This document shows positions 25,188 through 32,654 of a stretch of DNA of 45,625 nucleotides, piece by piece. Position 1 is the stretch's first letter; each line of letters begins with the position of its first letter. The notes below the pieces were generated by a model, which saw only the letters and a program-made list of their open reading frames with translations, made no database searches and had not been told where the DNA came from. The position numbers and the translations under genes were made by a program. This stretch comes from AA29 sp041481445 (lineage in GTDB: Bacteria; Acidobacteriota; Vicinamibacteria; Fen-336): contig JBGPBV010000040.1 in the NCBI GenBank assembly GCA_041481445.1, positions 1 through 45,625 of the forward strand, read 5' to 3'.

Positions 25188-25949
25188 ATGAAGCTCAAGG
25201 TCCTGGGCTGTTACGGCGGCAACATCCCCGGCCACGGGATGACCTCCCTGCTGATCAACGACACCGTCGCGCTGGACGCCGGCTGGGTCTCCGGCGCCCT
25301 GTCGCTCAAGGACCAGGAGAAGGTCAAGGACATCTTCATCTCGCATTCACACCTCGATCACACCTGCACCCTGCCCTTCCTCATCGACAACAACTTCAGC
25401 GCCCCCGGGTTCTCGCTGCGCATCTATGCGATCCCGGAGGTGGTGGCGTCGATGAAGAACCACCTCTTCAACAACCTCACCTGGCCCGACTTCACGAGCC
25501 TCCCCAACGACCTCACCCCCGTCCTCAAGCTCGTCGAGGTCCGGCCCGAGGAGGAGGTGCTCGTCAACGGCCTGACCATCCGGCCGGTCCCCGTCTCGCA
25601 CATCGTGCCCACCACCGGCTTCATCGTCGAGGACCGCCGGTCCGCCATCGCCTTCTCCAGCGACACCGGTCCCACGCACCGGTTCTGGGACATCGTCAAC
25701 GAGCTGAAGAACCTCAAGGCCGTGATCACGGAGACGTCGTTCCCGAACGAGCTGCAGGACCTGGCCCAGATCTCCGGCCATCTCACCCCGGAGACCCTCG
25801 ACACCGAGCTCGAGAAGCTCAAGCGGGACGTGCCCGTGTACCTCTACGGCGGCAAGCCGAAGCACCTGAAGACGATCAAGAAGCAGGTCGCCGCCCTCAA
25901 GCGCAAGCGGCTGACCCTCCTCGAGCAGGGGCGGACCTACAAGTTCTGA
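25188..25949 (+). CDS. Metallo-beta-lactamase-fold hydrolase, class II cyclic-nucleotide phosphodiesterase-like
   Basis: The 253-residue protein has the MBL metal site SHSHLDHTCTLPFL (H53, H55, D57, H58), later metal-ligand histidines such as PVPVSHIVPTTGF and SSDTGPTHRFWD, and a final YLYGGKPKHLKTI. The order and the opening LKVLGCYGGNIPGHGMTSLL fit the class II cAMP phosphodiesterase branch (PDEase_II) better than lactamases or RNase Z. Cyclic-nucleotide hydrolysis is thus possible but not shown. The ATG at 25188 follows GAGAGGA; the in-frame ATG at 25104 overlaps the -10. It is an isolated gene with its own promoter. Confidence 0.85.
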   Translation: MKLKVLGCYGGNIPGHGMTSLLINDTVALDAGWVSGALSLKDQEKVKDIFISHSHLDHTCTLPFLIDNNFSAPGFSLRIYAIPEVVASMKNHLFNNLTWPDFTSLPNDLTPVLKLVEVRPEEEVLVNGLTIRPVPVSHIVPTTGFIVEDRRSAIAFSSDTGPTHRFWDIVNELKNLKAVITETSFPNELQDLAQISGHLTPETLDTELEKLKRDVPVYLYGGKPKHLKTIKKQVAALKRKRLTLLEQGRTYKF

Positions 25950-25974
25950 CGGCGGCCGGGATCGCGGCGGCGGC

Positions 25975-26868
25975 TCAGAGCCGCGAGCGACCCAGGCTGA
26001 CCAGGCTCCCGGCCAGCCCCACGAGCATTCCTCCGGCCACGATGAGGCCGGCCATCGCCGGAGGCAGGACGACGGCGGTGCGCCCGAGGAGGTCGGAAGA
26101 GGCGAGCACGTCGCGCGAGAGCAGGTGGAAGATCGACCAGAGCAGGCCCAGGGCCACCATCCCGCCCAGGCCGCCCTGGATCATGCCCTCGAGCACGAAC
26201 GGCCCTTTCACGTAGGCGGGGGCGGCTCCCACCAGCCGCATGATGTCGAGCTCGTCCTGGCGCGCGTACATCGTCAGGCGCATCACGTTCGAGATGGTGA
26301 ACACGGCGGCCAGGACCAGGATCGCGCCCAGGAACGCCCCCGCCCCGCGTACGAGGCGCACCGCGGTCGAGAGGCGCTGGATCCACAGGAGGTCGTACTC
26401 GACGTCCTCCACTCCGGGGGCCCGCCGGAAGGAGTCGACCAGGCGCTGGGCGTCGACCGCCGAGTTGCGGGCGGGGCGCAGGGTGACCTCCAGCGCGGCC
26501 GGGAACGGGTTCTCGCCCAGGTCCTCGGGCAGCGAGCGCATCTCGCGGAAGAGGGCGCGGAAGCGCTGCAGCGCCTCCTCGCGCGAGACGTAGGCCACGG
26601 ACTCCACGGCCGGGTCGGCGCCGAGCGAGGCGGCCAGCCCCTCGCGCGCGCCGTCGGGGAGCCGGTCCTCCAGGTAGAAGGTGACCTGGACCTTGTCGCT
26701 CCAGCGCGCGACCACCTCCGCGAGGTTGCTGGCCAGGGACAGGAACGCCCCGAGCACGAACAGGCTCACCGCGATCGTGACCACGGACAGGGCGGTGATG
26801 AGCCGGCTGCGCCAGAGGCTGGTGAGGGCCTCTTCCAGGAAGTAGCGGAAGGCCCTCAGGACCATCAT
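25975..26868 (-). CDS. ftsX: Cell division ABC transporter permease FtsX
   Basis: FtsX is the membrane half of the FtsEX complex that controls peptidoglycan hydrolases at the division site. The 297-residue protein opens LRAFRYFLEEALTSLWRSR, has a first helix (ITALSVVTIAVSLFVLGAF), a periplasmic loop of about 100 residues (VTFYLEDRLPDGAREG..., VEDVEYDLLWIQRL), then three more helices, with TISNVMRLTMYARQDELDIM before the third. This is the standard four-helix FtsX. Its partner ftsE is at 27570-28226 on the same strand, but udk lies between them on the opposite strand. Confidence 0.93.
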   Translation of the reverse strand: MMVLRAFRYFLEEALTSLWRSRLITALSVVTIAVSLFVLGAFLSLASNLAEVVARWSDKVQVTFYLEDRLPDGAREGLAASLGADPAVESVAYVSREEALQRFRALFREMRSLPEDLGENPFPAALEVTLRPARNSAVDAQRLVDSFRRAPGVEDVEYDLLWIQRLSTAVRLVRGAGAFLGAILVLAAVFTISNVMRLTMYARQDELDIMRLVGAAPAYVKGPFVLEGMIQGGLGGMVALGLLWSIFHLLSRDVLASSDLLGRTAVVLPPAMAGLIVAGGMLVGLAGSLVSLGRSRL

Positions 26869-26898
26869 CGTTTGGCGCTATCCCCTTTCCGGAGGCGA

Positions 26899-26906
26899 AT
26901 TATAAT
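26899..26906. promoter_or_regulatory. Palindromic -10 shared by ftsX and udk
   Basis: ATTATAAT contains TATAAT on both strands: plus 26901-26906, ending 6 nt before the udk ATG, and minus 26904-26899, 30 bp before the ftsX ATG. Neither side has a recognisable -35 at normal spacing. The udk message would be leaderless. The GGAGG at 26891 is 17 nt from the udk ATG, too far to be its ribosome-binding site. Confidence 0.5.
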
Positions 26907-26912
26907 CGGGCG

Positions 26913-27539
26913 ATGTCCGTCCTCATCGGCGTGGCCGGCGGAACCGGCTCCGGCAAGACCTCGTTCGCGAACCGGCTGCTCGAGCGGCTGGGCGAGGAGC
27001 GCTGCGTCACCGTGGCCCAGGACGCCTACTACAAGGACGGCAGCACCCTCGACCCCGCCGCGCGCGCCGCCATCAACTACGACCATCCCGATGCCTTCGA
27101 CACCTCCCTGCTCATCCAGGACCTGCGCGACCTGAAGGCGGGACGGCCGGTGCCCCACCTCACCTACGACCACGCGAGCTACTCGCGGCGGGTCATGCCC
27201 GACGCCCTGCGGGCGCGGCCGGTCGTGCTCCTGGAGGGCATCCTGATCCTGGCCGAGGAGCCGTTGCGCCGGCTGATGGACATCAAGCTCTTCATCGACA
27301 CCGACGCCGACGTCCGCATCCTGCGCCGCCTGCGCCGGGACCTGAAGGAGCGCGGGCGCACGTTCGAGTCGGTCGAGCGGCAGTACCTGGGGTCGGTGCG
27401 GCCGATGCACCTCGAGTTCGTCGAGCCTTCCAAGCGCTACGCGGACCTGATCATCCCGGAGGGCGCGGAGAACGAGGTGGCGCTGGAGGCGGTGGTGGCG
27501 CGCGTGGAGGCGATCCTGCGCACGGTGCCGGTCGGCTGA
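26913..27539 (+). CDS. udk: Uridine kinase
   Basis: Uridine/cytidine kinase (EC 2.7.1.48) phosphorylates uridine or cytidine in pyrimidine salvage. The 208-residue protein has the P-loop GVAGGTGSGKTSFANR, the substrate motif VTVAQDAYYKD, NYDHPDAFD and LTYDHASYSR, then LEGILILAEEPLRRLMDI, and RILRRLRRDLKERGR. All are in family order and the length is typical. It sits between ftsX and ftsE on the opposite strand to both. A TATAAT lies 6 nt before the ATG, indicating a leaderless mRNA. Confidence 0.95.
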   Translation: MSVLIGVAGGTGSGKTSFANRLLERLGEERCVTVAQDAYYKDGSTLDPAARAAINYDHPDAFDTSLLIQDLRDLKAGRPVPHLTYDHASYSRRVMPDALRARPVVLLEGILILAEEPLRRLMDIKLFIDTDADVRILRRLRRDLKERGRTFESVERQYLGSVRPMHLEFVEPSKRYADLIIPEGAENEVALEAVVARVEAILRTVPVG

Positions 27540-27551
27540 GGCTTCCCCGCC

Positions 27552-27569
27552 CCCGGCCGCGCGGCCGGG
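27552..27569. terminator. Palindrome between convergent udk and ftsE
   Basis: CCCGGCCGCGCGGCCGGG is an 18-bp perfect palindrome filling most of the 30-bp gap between the two stop codons. It may act as a bidirectional terminator, but neither side has a T tract. Confidence 0.4.
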
Positions 27570-28226
27570 TCAGTCGCCGGCCACGCGCCCCCTCTCCAGG
27601 GTGATCACCCGCTTCCCCATCCGCTGGATCATCTCCCGGTCGTGCGTGGCCACGAGGACGGTGGTCCCGCGGGAGTTGACGTCCTTGAAGAGGTCCATGA
27701 TCTCGTGGGCCATCTCGGGATCGAGGTTCCCGGTCGGCTCGTCGGCCAGGAGCAGCATCGGCTCGTTGATGAGCGCGCGGGCGATGGCGACGCGCTGCTG
27801 CTCGCCGCCCGAGAGCTGCAGCGGGTAGGCGTGCATCTTGTGGTGCAGGCCGACCGACTTGAGGGCGGCGAACGCGCGCCGCTTCTGCTCCTTGGCCGGC
27901 ACGGACAGGATCCGCAGGACGAAGGCGACGTTCTCGAGGATGGTCTTGCGCTTGAGCAGCTTGAAATCCTGGAAGACGACCCCGATCGAGCGGCGCAGCT
28001 CCGGGATCTGCCCCTCGGGGATGGCGGTGATGTTGCGCCCGCCCACGAGGATCTGTCCCTGGGAGGGCAGCTCCTCGCGGAACACGAGCTTGAGGAACGT
28101 GGTCTTGCCCGCCCCCGAAGGCCCGGTCAGGAAGCAGAACTCGCCCTTCTTGACGTGCAGGGTGATGTCGGAGAGGGCGGACGAGTCCCGGTCGTATTGC
28201 TTGTAGACGTGGAACGCCTGGATCAC
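27570..28226 (-). CDS. ftsE: Cell division ABC transporter ATP-binding protein FtsE
   Basis: FtsE is the ATPase of FtsEX. The 218-residue protein has Walker A GPSGAGKTTFLKLVF, the signature LSGGEQQRVAIARALI, Walker B LLLADEPTGNLD and the H-loop VLVATHDREM. A FtsE-specific feature is GVVFQDFKLLKRKTILENVA. The GTG start follows a CATAAT by 8 nt and has no Shine-Dalgarno. In most bacteria ftsX follows immediately; here the next minus gene is ftsX, but 701 bp away, beyond antisense udk. The LolD-like ABC protein at 33417 is a different family. Confidence 0.93.
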   Translation of the reverse strand: MIQAFHVYKQYDRDSSALSDITLHVKKGEFCFLTGPSGAGKTTFLKLVFREELPSQGQILVGGRNITAIPEGQIPELRRSIGVVFQDFKLLKRKTILENVAFVLRILSVPAKEQKRRAFAALKSVGLHHKMHAYPLQLSGGEQQRVAIARALINEPMLLLADEPTGNLDPEMAHEIMDLFKDVNSRGTTVLVATHDREMIQRMGKRVITLERGRVAGD

Positions 28227-28234
28227 GCGCGCGG

Positions 28235-28240
28235 ATTATG
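28235..28240 (-). promoter_or_regulatory. Possible -10 giving leaderless ftsE
   Basis: Minus-strand CATAAT (28240-28235, 5/6) ends 8 nt before the ftsE GTG at 28226. No clear -35 is visible 16-18 bp upstream. Confidence 0.35.
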
Positions 28241-28266
28241 CACGCAATTCCGATTACCATCAGCCG

Positions 28267-29298
28267 ATGAAAGCGATCGTGATGCACGACCACGGGGGCC
28301 CCGAGGTCCTGCGCGACGAGGAAGTGGCGGACCCGATCGCCGTTCCCGGCGAGGCCCTCGTGCGCGTGCGAGCCTGCGCCCTCAACCACCTCGACATCTG
28401 GACGCGGCTGGGCCAGGCCGGGCGCAACGTCCCCCTGCCGCACATCCTCGGCAACGACATCGCGGGCGAGGTGGCCAGCCTGCGCACGCCCGTGGAGGGC
28501 ATCGCGCCCGGCGAGCGGGTGATGGTCGCGCCCGGGACCTCCTGCGGGCGTTGCCCGGCCTGCCTCTCCGGCGAGGACAGCTCCTGCCGGCACTACCGCA
28601 TCCTCGGCTACCAGATGTGGGGCGGCTACGCGGAGCTGGTGCGCGTGCCCGTCCAGAACCTCATCTCTCTGCCCGGGCACCTGCCCTTCGAGGAGGCGGC
28701 CGCCTTCCCCCTCGTGTTCCTCACCGCCTGGCGGATGCTCGTGACCCGGGCGCGCGTGCGCATCGGCGAGGACGTCCTCGTGTGGGCGGCCGGGAGCGGC
28801 GTGGGCATGGCCGCCGTCCAGGTCGCCAAGCTGCACGGCGCGCGCGTGATCGCCACCGCGGGCGGCCCCCAGAAAGTCGAGCAGGCGAAGAAGCTCGGCG
28901 CGGACGCCGTGATCGACCACTACGCGCAGGACGTGGTGGCGGAGGTCAAGAGGCTCACCGCGCGCAAGGGCGCGGACGTCGTGGTCGAGCACGTCGGGCA
29001 GGCCACCTGGGAGCGCTCGATCCAGTCCCTGGCCCACCGCGGGCGCCTGGTGACCTGCGGGGCCACCACCGGGGCCGCCGGCGCGACCGAGCTGCGCTAC
29101 CTCTTCTCGAAGCAGCTCTCGCTGCTCGGCTCCTACATGGGGAGCAAGGCGGAGCTGCTGGAAGCGGCCGGCTTCTACTTCGCCCACAAGCTGAGGCCGG
29201 TCGTGCACGCCGTGCTGCCGCTCGCGGAGGCGCGTCGCGCCCACGAGATGATGGAGAGCTCGCAGCACTTCGGCAAGCTCGTGCTGCAGGTGGCGTGA
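28267..29298 (+). CDS. Zinc-dependent alcohol dehydrogenase / quinone oxidoreductase-like MDR protein
   Basis: This 343-residue medium-chain dehydrogenase has a GroES-like N-terminal domain and Rossmann domain. It keeps the structural zinc cysteines in CGRCPACLSGEDSSC (about residues 94-108), which simple quinone reductases lack. The Rossmann motif is AAGSGVGMAAVQVAKLHGA. The opening MKAIVMHDHGGPEVL is usual for NADPH:quinone oxidoreductases. It would reduce or oxidise an unknown carbonyl or quinone with NAD(P)H. Its end overlaps the next gene by GTGA. It has no Shine-Dalgarno, and TACCAT lies 6 nt upstream. Confidence 0.88.
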   Translation: MKAIVMHDHGGPEVLRDEEVADPIAVPGEALVRVRACALNHLDIWTRLGQAGRNVPLPHILGNDIAGEVASLRTPVEGIAPGERVMVAPGTSCGRCPACLSGEDSSCRHYRILGYQMWGGYAELVRVPVQNLISLPGHLPFEEAAAFPLVFLTAWRMLVTRARVRIGEDVLVWAAGSGVGMAAVQVAKLHGARVIATAGGPQKVEQAKKLGADAVIDHYAQDVVAEVKRLTARKGADVVVEHVGQATWERSIQSLAHRGRLVTCGATTGAAGATELRYLFSKQLSLLGSYMGSKAELLEAAGFYFAHKLRPVVHAVLPLAEARRAHEMMESSQHFGKLVLQVA

Positions 29299-30317
29299 CC
29301 TTCGCTCCGTTCGCGCCGTCCTTCCTCGTGTCCGGAGGCCACCGCCAGACCCTGCTCGGCTTCTGGCGGAGGCGCAAGCTCCGCTGGGACCTCGCCGCCG
29401 AGGACCTCGTGGTGGAGGCGGGCGAGGATGTGCGGATCCTCGCCCGCGTGACCTGGCAGGACGGCCCCCGGGAGGCGCACCCGGCCCTCGTCGTCGTGCA
29501 CGGCCTGGGCGGCTGCGACACCGCCTCCTACGTGCTGGCCACGGCGCTCCTGGCCTTCGAGCGCGGCTGGCACGTGGCCCGCATGAACATGCGCGGGGCG
29601 GGAGACGCGGAGGAGTTGTGCCCGCGGCTCTACAACGCGGGGCTCGACGGCGACCTCCTGGCCGTGCTGGCCGCCCTGGCCCGGCACACGGGCACGCTCG
29701 CGGTCGTCGGGTTCTCGCTGGGCGCGAACCTCGCCCTGCTCGCCCTGGCGCGCGGTGGCGATCGCCTCCCCGCGGGCCTGGTGGGCGTGGCCGCGGTGTC
29801 GCCTCCGCTCGACCTCGCCGCCTGCGCGCAGGCGCTCGAGCGCCCCGCGAACCGCTTCTACCAGTCCTACTTCATGCGCAACCTCCTGGTTGCATATCAG
29901 CGCCGCCAGCGGCGCCGGCCCGACCTCTACGAGGCCGGCCGCGAGCGCGGCCTCCGCACCGTCCGGGAGTACGACGAAGCGATCACCGCGCCCTACGGCG
30001 GGTACGCGAGCGCGGACGAGTACTACGCCCGGTCGAGCGCGGGGCCGCTCATGGCCGGGCTGACGCGCCCCGCCCTCATCCTGGCCGCCGAGGACGACCC
30101 GATGGTGCCGGGTGACTCCGTGGCGCGCTGGCCGCTTCCCGCGTCCGGTCTAGTGGAGCGCGAGATGACGCGGACGGGCGGCCACGTCGGCTTCGTCGCG
30201 CCGACGTGCGCGCCCGGCCGGTTCTGGGCCGCGGAGCGCGCGCTTGCGTTCGCGACCGCGGCCCTGAGCCGGCCGTCGGAGCGGGCAGACCAGGTGCGGC
30301 GCGCGGCCGCCGGGTAG
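29295..30317 (+). CDS. YheT-family alpha/beta hydrolase
   Basis: The 340-residue protein has the YheT-type layout: PFAPSFLVSGGHRQTLLGF at the N-terminus, VVVHGLGGCDTASYVL (oxyanion region), RMNMRGAGDAEELCPRLYN, then the nucleophile GFSLGANLALLAL. The acid follows in LILAAEDDPMVP, and the catalytic His in TRTGGHVGFVAP. It is a serine hydrolase of uncertain substrate, with esterase or lipase activity in some relatives. The GTG start overlaps the dehydrogenase stop by 4 bp. It belongs to a run of four plus-strand genes. Confidence 0.88.
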   Translation: MTFAPFAPSFLVSGGHRQTLLGFWRRRKLRWDLAAEDLVVEAGEDVRILARVTWQDGPREAHPALVVVHGLGGCDTASYVLATALLAFERGWHVARMNMRGAGDAEELCPRLYNAGLDGDLLAVLAALARHTGTLAVVGFSLGANLALLALARGGDRLPAGLVGVAAVSPPLDLAACAQALERPANRFYQSYFMRNLLVAYQRRQRRRPDLYEAGRERGLRTVREYDEAITAPYGGYASADEYYARSSAGPLMAGLTRPALILAAEDDPMVPGDSVARWPLPASGLVEREMTRTGGHVGFVAPTCAPGRFWAAERALAFATAALSRPSERADQVRRAAAG

Positions 30318-30320
30318 CAT
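30315..30320 (+). promoter_or_regulatory. Possible -10 for a leaderless protease mRNA
   Basis: TAGCAT, identical to the rpsU -10, overlaps the preceding TAG stop and ends 6 nt before the GTG at 30327. No -35 is visible, so support is weak. Confidence 0.25.
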
Positions 30321-30326
30321 GCTCCC

Positions 30327-31607
30327 GTGCTGACCTCCCTCCTGCTGCTGCTGATCCAGGCCCCGCCGGCGCCCGAGGCTCCGGCCTCGCCGTCACCGGC
30401 CAGCGCGCGCATCTACGACCGCGTGAAGGGGAGCGTCGTGACCGTCGAGGTGCACTCGGGAAATCGCGAGGCGAAGAGCGCGCTCGGCAGTGGGTACGTC
30501 GTGTCCGCGGACGGTGTCGTGGTCACGAACTACCACGTCGTGGAGTCGTTCCTGGCCGAGCCGGAACGGTACGAGGTCCGTGTCCGCGCGGGGGCGGAGA
30601 GCCTCCCCGCCGCCGTGCGTGCCTTCGACGTGGAGAACGACCTCGCCGTGCTGTCCGTGCCGAGCCTGCGGGCGGCGCCGCTCCCCATGGCGCCCGCCCT
30701 CCCGGCGCCGGGCTCTCCCATCGTGGCCCTGGGCAACCCCCACGGCCTCGGGCTGAGCCTGATCGAGGGCATCTTCAACGGGTTCGCGGCCAAGGGGGCG
30801 GTGGACCGCATGCTGCTGTCCATGCCCCTCAACTCGGGAATGAGCGGCGGCCCGATCCTCGACATGCAGGGACGCATCATCGGCACGAACGTCTCCGTCC
30901 TGTACCTCTCCAACTCGCTCTCCTTCGGGGTCCCGGTGGCGAAGATCCCGCCCCTGCTGGCCGCTCCTCCCGTGGTCCTCGAGCGCTCGGCGCTGCGCAA
31001 GGACGTGACCCGCCAGCTCGCCGCGCTCGAGGCGAGCATGGTGCTGCGAGCCGTCGCGCCCTACGCGGCGCCGGGAGAAGACACGGCCAGGGTCGGAGGG
31101 GCCGAGACCCGGCGGCCGCCCGAAGTGTTCGAGTGCTGGGACGACATCCAGGTCCAGGAGCAGCAGGGAATCACGAAAGCGCGCTTCGGCTGCGACCTCC
31201 AATTCACGCCCTCCATCGAGGACGTGGGACCGGTCGGGATGATCAGCCTCCTCGTGGAGCACTTCCGCTTCACCGGCGGCCGCTACGGCTTCTACGCCCA
31301 CCTCGAGAGCCACGCGCCGGCGCACCTGGAGGTCGAGGCCCAGGATCCCGAGGGAGGCACGCTGTCCGCGCCGGAGTGCGTCTCCGACCGCGTGACCGCC
31401 GGCGCGCACGTGTGGAAGACGAGCGCCTGCGTCTCCGCCCTCGTCGAGCATCCCGGGTTCTTCAACTACGACCTCGTGGCCACCACGGTGACCCACCCCC
31501 GCACGGCCGCGTTCGTCGCCGTCCACATGAAGGGGGTGCGCCCGGAGTCCTTCCGCACCTTCACCGAGCGCGCGCTCGGCTCGACGCGCCTCGTGGAGGG
31601 GCGGTGA
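30327..31607 (+). CDS. Secreted trypsin-like serine protease without a PDZ domain
   Basis: The 426-residue product starts with a short hydrophobic segment (LTSLLLLLIQAPP), probably a signal or anchor. Residues about 25-215 are an S1C-type protease with His in VVTNYHVVES, Asp in DVENDLAVLSVP and Ser in SGMSGGPILD; the usual Asn/Asp before Ser is Met here. The DegP-like part ends SLSFGVPVAKIPPLL, where PDZ domains normally begin. Instead there is a 200-residue C-terminal region with four cysteines (FECWDDIQV, RFGCDLQF, APECVSD, SACVSAL) that I do not recognise. The end overlaps the FHA gene by GTGA. Confidence 0.85.
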   Translation: MLTSLLLLLIQAPPAPEAPASPSPASARIYDRVKGSVVTVEVHSGNREAKSALGSGYVVSADGVVVTNYHVVESFLAEPERYEVRVRAGAESLPAAVRAFDVENDLAVLSVPSLRAAPLPMAPALPAPGSPIVALGNPHGLGLSLIEGIFNGFAAKGAVDRMLLSMPLNSGMSGGPILDMQGRIIGTNVSVLYLSNSLSFGVPVAKIPPLLAAPPVVLERSALRKDVTRQLAALEASMVLRAVAPYAAPGEDTARVGGAETRRPPEVFECWDDIQVQEQQGITKARFGCDLQFTPSIEDVGPVGMISLLVEHFRFTGGRYGFYAHLESHAPAHLEVEAQDPEGGTLSAPECVSDRVTAGAHVWKTSACVSALVEHPGFFNYDLVATTVTHPRTAAFVAVHMKGVRPESFRTFTERALGSTRLVEGR

Positions 31608-32641
31608 TCGCCGTTCGCGTCCTGCACCAGGGCGTGATCGTGCGCGAGCACGTCCTGCCCGGACTTCCCGTCCGCGTGGGCCGGGCGCCGGAGAACGACG
31701 TCGTGCTCTTCGACCCCAGCGTATCCCGGGCCCATGCCGTGATCGAGAGCGACGCGTCGGGAGAGCTCGTCGTGCGCGACCTGGGAAGCCGGAACGCCAT
31801 ACGCCTCGGTCCGCGCCCGGTGACGGAGGCCCACGGCCGGCGCCTGGTGCGCTGCCTGCTCGGCCGCGTGGAGATCGAGGTCGAGCGCCTGCGGACGGAC
31901 GACACCCTGGAGCTGCGGCCGGGCGAGGTGGTCGGCTTCGACCAGCGCCGCTCGATCGCCGACCACGCCCGCTACGTGGCCCTCGCCGCGGCGGCCTGGC
32001 TGGCCATGGTGGTGGGGGGCCCGGACCTCTGGTCGCCCTGGCAGCAGAATCGGACGGGCGTCCTCCTGGGCCACTGTCTCGCCGCGATGATCACCCTCCC
32101 CGTCGCCGGCCTCGTGCTCCTTGGTTTCCTCCGGCTCGCCGGGCGCAGGGTGCGCATCGCCGACACGCTGCGCGCGTTCGCGGTCGTGGCCGTCTTGTTC
32201 GCGGGATCGAAAGCGGTGCTCACCGCCGCGTACTACGCCCTTCCCAGCGACGCCTTCGGGCTGTTCAAGCGGACGGTGGAGATCGGCCTGACCGTCTGGG
32301 CCGTCGTCTACCTCGCCGCGGTGCGCCGTGCCGGACGGAGCCTCTGGTTCCGGGCCGCCTGGGGAGGCGCCACGCTCGTCCTGATCGGGGGACTCCAGGG
32401 CCTGGGGACGCTGACCCAGAAGCGCATGGGGATGCCGCAGGTGGACCACCACGTCCAGCCTCCCCTGGCCTCCGTCACCGGCCCGCACCGTCCCCTGAGC
32501 GCCTTCTTCGACCGGCTGGCCGAGGCGTCGAACGCGGCCGCCGAGCGTGCGGCCGAGGTCAACGCGAAGCACTCGGCGGCGCGCGCGGCCCGCGCACGAG
32601 CCGCGGCGACCGCGGAACCGGGGAGACCGCCGGCGAATTGA
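31604..32641 (+). CDS. FHA-domain membrane protein
   Basis: Residues 1 to about 100 are an FHA domain: VRVGRAPENDVVLFDPSVSR then AHAVIE, DLGSRNAIRLG, with the phosphopeptide-binding Arg, Ser and Asn positions intact. Four or five hydrophobic helices follow between about 125 and 265, then a charged Ala-rich C-terminal helix (AAERAAEVNAKHSAARAA). The FHA domain would face the cytoplasm and read threonine phosphorylation. No Ser/Thr kinase is encoded here. The GTG start overlaps the stop of the protease, with GGAGGGGCG just before it, so the two proteins are made together; the FHA protein may position or regulate the protease (inference). Confidence 0.87.
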   Translation: MIAVRVLHQGVIVREHVLPGLPVRVGRAPENDVVLFDPSVSRAHAVIESDASGELVVRDLGSRNAIRLGPRPVTEAHGRRLVRCLLGRVEIEVERLRTDDTLELRPGEVVGFDQRRSIADHARYVALAAAAWLAMVVGGPDLWSPWQQNRTGVLLGHCLAAMITLPVAGLVLLGFLRLAGRRVRIADTLRAFAVVAVLFAGSKAVLTAAYYALPSDAFGLFKRTVEIGLTVWAVVYLAAVRRAGRSLWFRAAWGGATLVLIGGLQGLGTLTQKRMGMPQVDHHVQPPLASVTGPHRPLSAFFDRLAEASNAAAERAAEVNAKHSAARAARARAAATAEPGRPPAN

Positions 32642-32654
32642 CGGCGCCGCGCCG

